NCBI GenBank assembly: GCA_025996865.1
Contig: BNTV01000030.1
Coordinates: forward strand, 1 to 42,407
From: Bacteroidia bacterium
GTDB lineage: Bacteria > Bacteroidota > Bacteroidia > Bacteroidales > Azobacteroidaceae
Length of the DNA: 42,407 nucleotides
Direction: 5' to 3'
In this document: piece after piece, positions 34,733 to 42,407 of the stretch
How the letters are laid out: every line of letters begins with the position of its first letter
Position numbering within the stretch: position 1 is the first letter of the stretch
Notes under the pieces: generated by a model
Databases searched by the model: none
What the model was told of the DNA's origin: nothing
The model's input: the letters and a program-made list of their open reading frames with translations, nothing else
Made by a program: the position numbers and the translations under genes

Positions 34733-36388
34733 ATGGAGGAAGGAAAATTATTTGATATTAAATCGTTACGCTTTTTGAAAGGGAAAAATACCGATTGGGA
34801 TGAGTTGGCAAAGGATTGTATTTCATTTGCTAATTCTCATGGAGGCAATATCTTAATCGGAGTTGAAGATGGGGATAATTAACCGCCTGTAAATCAAAAA
34901 ATTGAAAACAAAAATATTATTGAAACCATCCATAAAAGAATTTCAGAAAAATCAATCAACGTTACTGTTGCAGTAACACTTGAAACAGCTTCCAATAAAG
35001 CGGAATATATCCATGTAAATATCGCCAGAAATGTAAATTCGCTTGCATCTACCACCGATGGAAAGTATTATGTCCGAATTGCAGATGCTTGCAAACCGGT
35101 TATGCCTGAAGATATTGCGCGGATAGCTGCCGATAAAAACGCTTTCGTTTGGGAAGAATTGACAACAATGCGAATTGAAAAATCCAAAGTCGATGAAAAG
35201 AAAAAATCAGATTTTTTACATGATATTAGGACATCCAAACGTGTAAGCGCATTTGTTAAAGAGAAGTCTGATGATGAAATCCTTGATTATTACGGGTTCA
35301 TTAAAGACGGCTACTTAACAAATTTGGGCGTTTTATGGATTGGGCAAAGGCGCGACCGTTCATCATTGCGGTTTGCACCAATTATCCAAATAATCCGTCA
35401 CAATGAGCGGGAAGAAAAAGTGTGGAAAATGATGATTGATGATTATTCTCTAAATCCTAAAGAGATATTGGATAAAATAATTCATGACATTCCTGATTGG
35501 CAGGAAAGTATCGAAATTCCCGATGGCGCTTACAGGAAAAACATTCCGTTTTATCCCGAAGCTGTTATTAGGGAGTTATGCACCAACTCATTGGTACATA
35601 GAACATACACTGCTCGTGGGGATATTTTCATCAACATCTATCAAGACCGGTTGGAAATTCATAATCCCGGCGCTCTACCTTATGGTGTAACTCCTAAAAA
35701 CATTCTATCCAAATCAGTCCGAAGAAATGAGAATCTGTGTAAAGTCTTCTTTGATTTAGTTTTAATGGAAAGCGAAGGCAGCGGATATGATACGGTTTAT
35801 GCAAAATTGTTGGAAACAGGAAAATCTTTACCGATTGTAGATGAAGACGACGATAGTGTAACCGTTACTATTGCAAAAGATTTTGTCAATCGCGATATTA
35901 TCCGGCTGATGAATAAGATAAAAAATGAATTTCCATTAAAACAGAAAGAAATAATTACTTTAGGACTATTGGCTCAACAGCCTTATACGGCTACAGAATT
36001 ATCTAAACTTCTGAATCAAGACGAGGAAAAGAGTTTAAGAAGTTGGTTGGGTGACTTGGTTGAATATGGTTTGGTAGTGAAGACAGGAGAGGGTAAAGGG
36101 ACTGTATATGAGATAAACAACAAAATTGTTCAACAGCCTGAATTTAAGGGGAAAGACGACAAAAAGAAAGTGAAGGATTATAAGTTGGAAGAATTAATCT
36201 ACAAAGATATAATTTCTTATCCCAATAGTTCTTTTGGCGAAATTCACAATAGAATAGGATTGGACATAAATAAAAATACCATTCGTTGGATTTTGAAGCA
36301 ATTGGTTGATAGTAATAAATTGGAAGTAACAGGTGCAAACAGATGGGCAAGATATTCTATTGCGAAAAATCCGCAAAAAAATCAATAG
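34733..36388 (+). pseudogene. AlbA_2/Schlafen-like ATP-binding regulator with one in-frame stop
   Basis: From ATG 34733 one frame runs to 36388 (551 residues) except for a single TAA at 34880-34882 (codon 50). The start (DIKSLRFLKGKNTDWDELAK, ISFANSHGGNILIGVEDGDN) is the AlbA_2 domain. After the stop the same domain continues, then a RecG-like/HATPase_c_4 region (FYPEAVIRELCTNSLVHRTY, GALPYGVTPKNILSKSVRRN), and winged-helix C-terminal units (LLAQQPYTATELSKLLNQDE; EIHNRIGLDINKNTIRWILK). A shorter product could start at ATG 35102 (428 residues) but would lose half of the AlbA_2 domain. Such proteins are typical accessory regulators on mobile elements. Confidence 0.8.
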
Positions 36389-36605
36389 ATTGCAATAGAA
36401 ACCCTGCAATAAATTGCAATAGAAATGGTAAAAAAGTCTTCTTTGAAAGTTACATTGCTGAATATTAGATTTATAATAAAATATTTTTATTGCGAAAAAT
36501 CTGCGAGAAAACACTTGTATGCTTTATAAAATGCTCAATATAGCTTATGGGACAACAGGAATACAATAACTTCAAACAACGCCACCTCAGACCGTCATTT
36601 ATTCA

Positions 36606-36770
36606 ATGCTATCCGGGAAAAATCTGTTATCAATTATTCAAGACGAGAAAGCCAACATCAAGTTGGAAGTAAGCGGGGAGGATTTATTGGAGTTTTCCAA
36701 TGACCTGATTAACAGGGACAAAGACTATTTTCTATCGGGTTCAGGAATGACAAAGGTGGATATGAGTTAA
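36606..36770 (+). pseudogene. Excisionase/HTH-protein-like N-terminal remnant
   Basis: 54 codons begin MLSGKNLLSIIQDEKANIKL and EVSGEDLLEFSNDLINR, like the N-terminus of excisionase-type helix-turn-helix proteins of Bacteroidota elements; the helix-turn-helix itself is absent. The last ~12 codons are in another frame of the primase remnant. The rest of 36389-36605 shows repeated TTGCAATAGAAA words and no gene. Confidence 0.35.
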
Positions 36771-37039
36771 GCAGTCCGCCAAACTTCAAAGGTTGTATTT
36801 CACCAAAGGATATTACAACTATCAAGAATGATAGTAATGCTTGTTTGGTCTTTGAGGGATTTTGGGATTTTCTTTCCTATCTCACAATACAGAAAATCGA
36901 AAAGAGTAAACATGATATAGCCGTTCTCAATTCGGTTGCCAATGTTGAAAAGGCAATGAATTTTCTGAAAGCACATCGGGAAATATATACCTATTTGGAT
37001 AACGATGATGCAGGAAGAAAGGCAACCAAGCTGGAATGA
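36737..37039 (+). pseudogene. Toprim-domain DNA primase remnant
   Basis: Reading from GGG at 36737: GFRNDKGGYELSSPPNFKGC, ISPKDITTI, then ACLVFEGFWDFLSYLTIQ (the toprim Glu) and IYTYLDNDDAGRKAT (the toprim DxD). This is the middle and end of the small toprim primases carried by Bacteroides mobilizable elements. The CHC2 zinc domain and the start are missing, and the protein stops right after the DxD motif, where the 5' end of mobC has also been lost. Confidence 0.65.
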
Positions 37040-37272
37040 CCTGTACCGAGTTAGCGCGACAGGCAATTACCGATTGTAAAATCCAACAACGGCTCACATC
37101 GAAACAGATGGATTGTATCCGTAAAATTTCAGGAATGGGAAACAATCTGAATCAGATTACGCGAAAGGCAAACGCGGAAGGTTATACCAATGCTCGAAGT
37201 GAATACTTTTATTTGGCAGACAAGATTGATAACGCATTAACTCTTTTAGAAAATGGTAGCGAAAATAGTTAA
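37036..37272 (+). CDS. Mobilization protein MobC-like, N-terminally truncated
   Basis: 78 residues. CTELARQAITDCKIQQRL, CIRKISGMGNNLNQITRKAN and AEGYTNARSEYFYLADKIDN match the C-terminal two thirds of MobC/BmgB-type relaxosome proteins, which help the relaxase at oriT. The usual ribbon-helix-helix start is missing: the ATG overlaps the stop of the primase remnant (ATGA), and both gene ends seem fused by a deletion. It overlaps the relaxase gene by 20 bases, the normal arrangement. Confidence 0.65.
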   Translation: MTCTELARQAITDCKIQQRLTSKQMDCIRKISGMGNNLNQITRKANAEGYTNARSEYFYLADKIDNALTLLENGSENS

Positions 37273-37876
37273 AGGTAAAAACTTCAAGGGTGTAGTAAAT
37301 TACGTTCTTGATAAAACCAAGCAAACGGAGTTGATTGCCGTGGAAGGAGTTCGCCTGAAAAGCAAAGAATCCATTATCCGAAGTTTCATTACCCAAGCCG
37401 GATTGAATCCGAAAGTATCCCTATCGGTCGGTCATATCTCATTGGATTTCTCGGCACAAGATGGGGATAAACTGACCAATGCAAAAATGATGCAGATTGC
37501 GAGAGAATACATGAATAAAATGGGAATCACGAATACGCAATATATCATTGGCAGGCATTTCGACAAGGAACATCCCCATATCCACATCGTTTTCAATAGG
37601 GTAGATAACAATGGCAAAACGATTTCGGACAAGAACGACCGTTACCGTAGCGAAAAGATTTGCAAGGAACTGACCGGAAAGCACGGGTTATATTTCGCAC
37701 AGGGAAAGGAGAACGTAAAAGTCCACCGCCTAAAAGAGCCGGATAAAACAAAATACGAGATTTACGATGCTTTAAAAACGACAGTTTCCAGATGCAGAAA
37801 TTGGGATGAACTGAAGAAGGAACTTCAAAAACAGGGTATTGCAATATCTTTCAAATATAAGGGTCAGAACACCTGA
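37253..37876 (+). pseudogene. Relaxase/mobilization nuclease (MobA/BmgA type), N-terminal part
   Basis: The first 204 codons (to 37864) are a relaxase: GKNFKGVVNYVLDKTKQTEL, HISLDFSAQDGDKL, and the histidine triad EHPHIHIVFNRVD that holds the metal at the nicking site. From 37865 the frame runs into a transposon and stops after QNT. The remainder of the gene lies at 40221-40526. Joined, they give about 305 residues, a normal length for this family. The element can no longer nick its own oriT. Confidence 0.85.
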
Positions 37877-37887
37877 CTTGGCACAAA

Positions 37888-39657
37888 TTAGATTGTCGCA
37901 ATTTTGAACCTCATCACCAAATTGGTACCCTGATATATAGTATTGGTTAAGTTGATGGTATCTATTATATTTTTTACAGCCCGGTTGCTTCTTTGGTTCG
38001 CCAAAGGGTACAAGGTAATGTTCAGGAAGTTGTTTTGACAGTCAGGAAACAGGTCAACAGTTTGGTTTATAATTGCCTTCACCAATGTCCTGATTTCGTC
38101 AAAAGAGCGTTTGTAATGCGGGGCGAGGCTGTTAGCAAAAGCGGTTTCAGCCCTGTAGCAAATCATTTTGATGATGTTCTGGAAGTGCTTGCTTTCTTGA
38201 TTCAGTCTGTTGTAGCGGCTGTCTTCCGGCATTTTAGAGAGCGGTATCTTATAGGGTATTTGCTTCCTTTGGGTTGTCAGTTTCTCTATTTCCACCTCTA
38301 TCTGTTTTATCTGTTCGGATAACTCCAATTGCTTTTTCAGCCACTTGCCTGTTTCTTTTTCCTGTATTTCTTCGTTTTCACCTGCCTGATTGTGCTGCTC
38401 GCGGTCGTACAGTTTTGCCTTCCGGCGTGCCAAGGTTTCCCGCTTCTTTTTGATTTTGCAGGTTATATTGCTGTATTCCCGGTTAACAACCGTAATATCA
38501 CTATCTATATTATCAATAGCATATTGCAGTATTCTGTCAAAGGAATATTCCTGTCTCATGTATCGAAAAAAATTCTCCTGCACCCACCGTCCGAACATGT
38601 GACAGGCAATCAAGGCGATGCTCCAAATACGGTGGGTGGTGACAATGCTTGTCTGATGACCGTCTTGCGAGAGTTTGCGTATTTCGCGCATCGGACATTG
38701 ATCTGTAACAAGCGCCTGTTCATGCAGTTTCATGGTAACTTCTCCCATCCGTGTTTCCACCGTCTCGTCCTCAAAGAGTGCTTCATCCCAGGTATCCTTT
38801 ACATTCTTACGATAAGTAAGCGCCGCTATTTTGTGTTTATCCCATAAGCGTTTGAAGAACTCCGGACTGTAGGCTTCACGGTCGAAAACAAGTGTAAAAC
38901 GCGGATAATCCGGATCGGAATCCATCTTTTGTTGTAATTCGTCATCCACCGGATGCAACTCCAAAAGTGCGGGGATAATTTCATCTTCAAGCATGGCGAT
39001 CATTTTTTCATTCACCCGGGCGGTGATAAAGAAAAAAGGGAGTCCGCTTTGGCCGTTTACCCAAAACTCCATCATACCGGGAAGACACAGCCGCTGACGG
39101 CTTACATGTTTCTTGCCCAAATTAGCCAGATAACCGTGATATACCTGTACGTGCCCGTCAATATAATAAAGTTCGGGCGCTTCATCCTCTATCCATTCTT
39201 TTGACAGCGATTTTCCCCAATCCGAACATTTGCCTTTGTCGGTTAATTCCTTTATCATCCCACGAAGTTTTTTTACTTCCGGAATACGGTCATAACCAAC
39301 CAGTTTTCCCAATTCTCCCGGATTGTGAAGTTTTGTTTGTTCAGGATTTTTGATCCGAAGCAAATATAAAAAAGCCAGGGTAATGATTAACGGGTCAAAC
39401 GTATAATAACCGGAACGTTGCTCGTAATGGTTGCGGTAACTTAGCAAGCCGCATTCCAATAAAAACGGCAGTAAAAACAGCACTCCGCCTCCGGGTATGC
39501 TTTGGCAGGATTCAAACCGTAATGAGGGCGCTGCGCCCAATCCAAATGCACTGCCGACACGTTCTTCTATCCGGATGGCGGCCATTCCCATACCTTCGCT
39601 TGCCTGAAGGTCAACCAAAGAACGCTCGGATGGACTGCTGCCCGATGGAACCGTCAC
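37888..39657 (-). CDS. DDE transposase of the two-gene transposon (orfB)
   Basis: 589 residues. A basic/hydrophobic start (SIPGGGVLFLLPFLLECGLL, FDPLIITLAFLYLLRIKNPE) precedes an RNase-H-like catalytic core with D in YYIDGHVQVYHG, D in TLVFDREAYSPEFF, and E in ENFFRYMRQEYSFD. A C-terminal coiled coil (EQIKQIEVEIEKLTTQRKQI) follows. The GTG at 39657 overlaps the orfA stop (TAGTG), so it may be made by reinitiation or by -1 frameshift. The sequence matches a widely distributed transposase type of unclassified families; nothing is disrupted. Confidence 0.85.
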   Translation of the reverse strand: MTVPSGSSPSERSLVDLQASEGMGMAAIRIEERVGSAFGLGAAPSLRFESCQSIPGGGVLFLLPFLLECGLLSYRNHYEQRSGYYTFDPLIITLAFLYLLRIKNPEQTKLHNPGELGKLVGYDRIPEVKKLRGMIKELTDKGKCSDWGKSLSKEWIEDEAPELYYIDGHVQVYHGYLANLGKKHVSRQRLCLPGMMEFWVNGQSGLPFFFITARVNEKMIAMLEDEIIPALLELHPVDDELQQKMDSDPDYPRFTLVFDREAYSPEFFKRLWDKHKIAALTYRKNVKDTWDEALFEDETVETRMGEVTMKLHEQALVTDQCPMREIRKLSQDGHQTSIVTTHRIWSIALIACHMFGRWVQENFFRYMRQEYSFDRILQYAIDNIDSDITVVNREYSNITCKIKKKRETLARRKAKLYDREQHNQAGENEEIQEKETGKWLKKQLELSEQIKQIEVEIEKLTTQRKQIPYKIPLSKMPEDSRYNRLNQESKHFQNIIKMICYRAETAFANSLAPHYKRSFDEIRTLVKAIINQTVDLFPDCQNNFLNITLYPLANQRSNRAVKNIIDTINLTNTIYQGTNLVMRFKIATI

Positions 39658-40109
39658 TACTTTTTTTTAATCAAATTGCCTTTGTCTATATGATACTTGA
39701 TGGCGGATTCACTGATATTGTGCTCCTTGGCTATACGGTAGTTGCTAAAGCCCGCGTCTAATTTCAACTGTATTGCTCTCAACAAACTTTCGGTTACTTT
39801 GTGGCAAGTGCCACGAGTCTCCTTGCGGGCAAAAAAATAATCAGCCCCTTTTTCTCGAAAACTTTTCGCATAACGTTCTATGTTTTTTCGACCTTCGCCA
39901 AGGGCTTCACTCAATTCTTTTATGCTGCACAATTGGTTGAATATCAGATTTCCTACGATAAATCGGTAACCGTTGCGGTCTTCTTTGGAATGACAATATA
40001 TCGGGTTGCCGTTATGAAGGTAATAGACAAAATCGTCTTGTTCGCGAATGCCTAAACTGTTATTTATCAGTTTCGTATTCTTTGGAAAAAAGGGAAGTTG
40101 AAGCTGCAT
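39657..40109 (-). CDS. Helix-turn-helix protein of the transposon (orfA)
   Basis: 150 residues with two DNA-binding helix-turn-helix regions: NQLCSIKELSEALGEGRKNI (about 56-75) and LDAGFSNYRIAKEHNISESA (about 115-135). It ends ...NLIKKK with a run of eight A on the coding strand (39661-39668) just before TAG; a -1 slip at A-AAA-AAG would continue as VVTVPSGSS into orfB. It probably supplies end-recognition for the transposase. Confidence 0.8.
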   Translation of the reverse strand: MQLQLPFFPKNTKLINNSLGIREQDDFVYYLHNGNPIYCHSKEDRNGYRFIVGNLIFNQLCSIKELSEALGEGRKNIERYAKSFREKGADYFFARKETRGTCHKVTESLLRAIQLKLDAGFSNYRIAKEHNISESAIKYHIDKGNLIKKK

Positions 40110-40217
40110 ATATTTCTGCTTTTTTTTGCAAATTTACGACATTTTCTTTTATGGGTACTGCTTTTATAACTATTTGATTGTTAATGAAGTCAAATTTCGA
40201 AGGTCTGGAGTTCTGAG

Positions 40218-40526
40218 GGTAATACGGACGAAATTCAGGGCATCCGATTTGAAAAGAATAGATACACTTTCAACGGCTCAAAGATTGACAGGCAATTCAG
40301 TTATTCCAAGATTGATTTTCAGTTGAAACAGAATGACAGAGAACAAAATATTCAACTTACAAATAATCATTCCCAAAATCAATCTTCCGTTTTGGAAAAT
40401 ACAGTTTCTGCTTTGGGTGGGTTATTTGATATTCCGACATCAGGAACAAACTACGACCCCGATGAAGCGGAATTGATGCGACAAACTAAACCCAAGAAGA
40501 AAAAGAAAAGAGGATATCATTTATAA
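40218..40526 (+). pseudogene. Relaxase, C-terminal part after the transposon
   Basis: Reads GNTDEIQGIRFEKNRYTFNG, SKIDRQFSYSKIDFQLKQND, then ...PKKKKKRGYHL and TAA at 40526. This is the usual basic tail of MobA/BmgA relaxases. It is in frame with 37253-37864 once the transposon and one AGGGT copy are removed. An isolated ATG-less piece; probably not translated. Confidence 0.8.
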
Positions 40527-40547
40527 ATCATTAAAAAACAAAGTAAT

Positions 40548-41090
40548 ATGAGTAATAATACTAAAATGGATATTTCCGAAATATTCGTCCTGTTTGAAAC
40601 AATAAACAGTAAGTTGGATAAGCAACCAAACAAACAGGTTGAGGTTGATTTATCAGCTATAAATGCTATAACAGAACGGCTTGAAGATGTGATAGCAGAA
40701 GTAAGAAAACCAACAAAAGTAGAACATCACTATCGGCATACAATTGATATTGGTTCGAACAAGGTTTTTCTTTCAATGGTGGTTATGGTTTTAGTAATAT
40801 TGGGATTGTCATACTTTATTGGCGAGCAAAGGAGAAGCATTAGCCTATATCGAGACAATGACTTGAAATACAGGTATATCAAAATGTATGGACGGATTGA
40901 TGAAGAAAGACTTTACCGTTTGGAACAGCAATTCAAATACGGTGATAGTATTAAAATCATCCGCAAACAAGTGGAGAAATATGAGGAATTGGTTAGGGAA
41001 CAGGCGGAGAAGATTGAAAGAGCGAAGCGAAAAACACAAGACGCTGAAATACTAAGAGATAAGGCAGAGTCTTTGAAGCAGGGTAAATAA
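40548..41090 (+). CDS. Mobilizable-element membrane protein with coiled coil
   Basis: 180 residues. A polar start with heptad pattern (about 8-62), one transmembrane helix (VFLSMVVMVLVILGLSYFIG, about 83-102), and a long charged coiled coil (about 120-180). Genes of this shape regularly follow the relaxase in Bacteroides mobilizable elements. Role unknown; it may link the relaxosome to the mating pore (inference). Confidence 0.65.
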   Translation: MSNNTKMDISEIFVLFETINSKLDKQPNKQVEVDLSAINAITERLEDVIAEVRKPTKVEHHYRHTIDIGSNKVFLSMVVMVLVILGLSYFIGEQRRSISLYRDNDLKYRYIKMYGRIDEERLYRLEQQFKYGDSIKIIRKQVEKYEELVREQAEKIERAKRKTQDAEILRDKAESLKQGK

Positions 41091-41167
41091 AAATCTACTG
41101 TTTCTCTTACATCAAAAATTTGGATTGGAATTTTTTTGGGATATTTTTCTGCAATGTTAATTATTAG

Positions 41168-41175
41168 TACCTTTG
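41168..41175 (+). promoter_or_regulatory. -7 box upstream of the multi-hairpin segment
   Basis: TACCTTTG, the commonest Bacteroidota -7 form. A weak -33 (TTTC near 41146) is seen. Transcription would start near 41182 and cover the hairpins and the small ORF to the terminator at 42000. Confidence 0.55.
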
Positions 41176-41434
41176 CATCGAAATTTAATAAGAATTAGAC
41201 AATGGATTTTGTTCGACAGACACAACATATTAAGCAAAGGCATGATGTGTTGCACAAGCCATCAATGTTGGATTGACTGTATATCTACAATTTTTGGGGA
41301 CGCTATTCCAAAGATTGGAGGCAATGACAATACAAAATACGCAATTAGTAAAAAGCAATAAATAATTAAACAGCAATGATTTATACTGAAGTTTGTAAAA
41401 TACAGGCAAAAAGGAAAGTTGCGTATATTTATGA

Positions 41435-41598
41435 GATGTTTCGCAATCCGCTTCGCTCCTTGCGAAACATCGTCCGCCCGCTTTCAGCGGTTGATGTACT
41501 TGCCCGCTACGCGGACTGCGTACATCAACCGCTTGGCAAAATTGCGGGGAGTGAGGGTGGCTTCGCCCCCCCCCCGCAACTTCGCCAAGCGGGCGGAC
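41435..41598 (+). ncRNA. GC-rich multi-hairpin segment with two exclusive folds (candidate structured RNA)
   Basis: Hairpin A: GATGTTTCGCAA/TTGCGAAACATC (41435-41446/41460-41471). Then a closed three-way junction: outer GTCCGCCCGCTT/AAGCGGGCGGAC (41472-41483/41587-41598), inner AGCGGTTGATGTAC/GTACATCAACCGCT (41486-41499/41520-41533), inner TTGCGGGG/CCCCGCAA (41542-41549/41572-41579) with further pairs inside. CCGCTTGGC/GCCAAGCGG (41529-41537/41584-41592) can pair instead and would break both the outer and first inner stem. All stems are perfect. GC content is well above that of the flanks. No convincing ORF covers it. Between 41176 and 41434 only very short ORFs are seen. Confidence 0.6.
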
Positions 41599-41750
41599 GT
41601 TGTAGGCAAGTGTAGGGCGACAGTGCGTAAAAACAACATCAGATTTACATTTGCGATAATGAGGGTTAAGGCAAGACACTCGCGAAGCCGTAAGAGCGAG
41701 ATTTAATAAAAAACCTTCCGTAAAAGGGCGGAAGTAAAGCAAAAAGTAAA

Positions 41751-41957
41751 ATGGCATACATTAGATTTCCAAATCGTGAGTTGAGAGACAACTTCTATGA
41801 TGCAGTAAACAATGCCAAAACTGACAGTGGTGAGTATCTAATGAAAAGTAATGTCGGTACATACTCTGACGATTACATTAGTTATGACCGCGATTATGTT
41901 CGTGATTTCGGACTGTTTGGCGAATTTATGGCAATGTACAAAGGAAAATTAGAGTAA
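41751..41957 (+). CDS. Small protein of unknown function
   Basis: 68 residues beginning MAYIRFPNRELRDNFYDAVN, rich in Tyr and Asp (DDYISYDRDYVRDFGLF). No signal, membrane segment or known motif. It stands between the multi-hairpin segment and a strong terminator, so it is likely to be the reading frame that the leader serves. A short inverted repeat CTTCCG/CGGAAG lies just before it (41715-41733). Small acidic proteins of this kind are frequent on mobilizable elements. Confidence 0.55.
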   Translation: MAYIRFPNRELRDNFYDAVNNAKTDSGEYLMKSNVGTYSDDYISYDRDYVRDFGLFGEFMAMYKGKLE

Positions 41958-41962
41958 AGAGC

Positions 41963-42000
41963 AAAACTACCGATGGCAGTTAGATTATCGGTAGTTTTTA
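41963..42000 (+). terminator. Strong terminator after the small ORF
   Basis: AAAACTACCGAT (41963-41974) pairs perfectly with ATCGGTAGTTTT (41987-41998), and T follows. Confidence 0.9.
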
Positions 42001-42087
42001 TTAAATTTCAAATTTAATAATATGACAAATAGTAAATACAATACATGGAAATTTAATTTTGGACTTAGGAGTCGTCAATAAATAAAT

Positions 42088-42407
42088 CTAACAATTAGGT
42101 TGAATACAATAGTTCCAATCACTGTGAAAACTACTTCTTATTATCTTGCATTTTGCCAGTTCCTCATCGCTAATTTTTATTCCTGTTTCATATTGTTTTT
42201 CATCAAGAACGGCTTTTACAGTCAAACCTGTTTCTGTGGTTGTTGCACCGATTAAACCTAAAATTACCAACAAACTTTCCAATGGTTTTCCGCGCCAATT
42301 AATTGATATGTAAGAAAATAGGCGGTGTTCTATTTTATTCCACTTGCTTGTTCCGGGCGGAAAATGACTGACGCATATTTTCAAGCCTGTTTCGTTGGCA
42401 AAAGTCT
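42088..42407 (-). CDS. ISAzo13-like transposase, C-terminal end (runs off the window)
   Basis: The minus-strand frame is open from the window edge to the stop at 42088 and reads NETGLKICVSHFPPGTSKWN, KIEHRLFSYISINWRGKPLE, ...SDWNYCIQPNC. The HFPPGTSKWNKIEHRLFS block with its catalytic Glu is typical of ISAzo13-family DDE transposases. The 5' part lies beyond the window, so I cannot say whether the gene is whole. The element end is probably near 42060-42080, but no second end is in view. Confidence 0.8.
   Translation of the reverse strand, partial: TFANETGLKICVSHFPPGTSKWNKIEHRLFSYISINWRGKPLESLLVILGLIGATTTETGLTVKAVLDEKQYETGIKISDEELAKCKIIRSSFHSDWNYCIQPNC

Larger units (their letters stand above)
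37865..40215 (-). mobile_element. Two-gene transposon inserted in the relaxase gene
   Basis: 2351 bp. The ends are inverted repeats: left CAGAACACCTGACTTGGCAC, right read inward CAGAACTCCAGACCTTCGAA. AGGGT flanks both sides (37860-37864 and 40216-40220), a 5-bp target duplication. It holds a helix-turn-helix ORF and a large DDE transposase ORF that overlap at an A-AAA-AAG slippery site. IS family not assigned by eye. Confidence 0.85.

Noticed and set aside
41376..41706. Two overlapping frames over the multi-hairpin segment as proteins
   Set aside because: Their residues follow from the inverted repeats (Arg, Pro and Ala-rich), the two frames overlap each other and neither has a recognisable family pattern; the perfect stems explain the sequence better.

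Overview
The window comes from a member of the Bacteroidales (phylum Bacteroidota), probably a chromosome. The evidence is a SusC/SusD pair, a TonB receptor/DUF4249 pair, DUF4296 and DUF4954 proteins, a short primary sigma factor, a T9SS-sorted protease, and promoters of the Bacteroidota TTTG-N19/20-TAnnTTTG type. I cannot resolve genus or species by eye. The mobilizable-element and IS remnants are also of Bacteroidota type.

Region 1 (1-16.5 kb) is mostly core genome. It starts with the end of rpoA and rplQ with a repeat-bearing tail. A SusC/SusD nutrient uptake pair follows, then a minus-strand operon (TonB receptor, DUF4249 lipoprotein, NAD-dependent epimerase). A large perfect inverted repeat and a HicB-like antitoxin with a decayed toxin remnant come next. 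They are followed by folC, which carries heptanucleotide repeat arrays inside its coding sequence, an MFS transporter, tex and a META-domain lipoprotein.

Region 2 (16.5-18.9 kb) is a graveyard beside a tRNA-Pro(GGG) gene: a transposase tail, a frameshifted phage terminase, a toxin-antitoxin remnant in which a RelE/ParE-like start is fused to a BRCT domain, and an integrase fragment. It reads as a decayed island that once integrated at the tRNA.

Region 3 (19-32.8 kb) is housekeeping again: HtrA protease, primary sigma factor, the dksA-like/lspA/DUF4296 operon, the hflX/DUF4954/fumarase operon, a Lys-C-like T9SS protease and an OmpA/TPR lipoprotein. Two copies of a palindromic dispersed repeat lie here. 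One is intergenic and the other is read in frame inside the secreted protease.

Region 4 (32.9-42.4 kb) is a mobilizable element in decay: integrase, excisionase-like and primase fragments, a 5'-deleted mobC, and a relaxase split by a 2.35-kb two-gene transposon with a 5-bp target duplication. It also holds an intact-looking IS630 element that interrupts another ORF, an AlbA_2/Schlafen-like regulator with one in-frame stop, a GC-rich multi-hairpin segment that can fold in two mutually exclusive ways, a small ORF of unknown function, and a truncated ISAzo13-like transposase at the edge. The multi-hairpin segment (41435-41598), preceded by a good -7 box and followed by a small ORF with its own terminator, is the best candidate for something not described.
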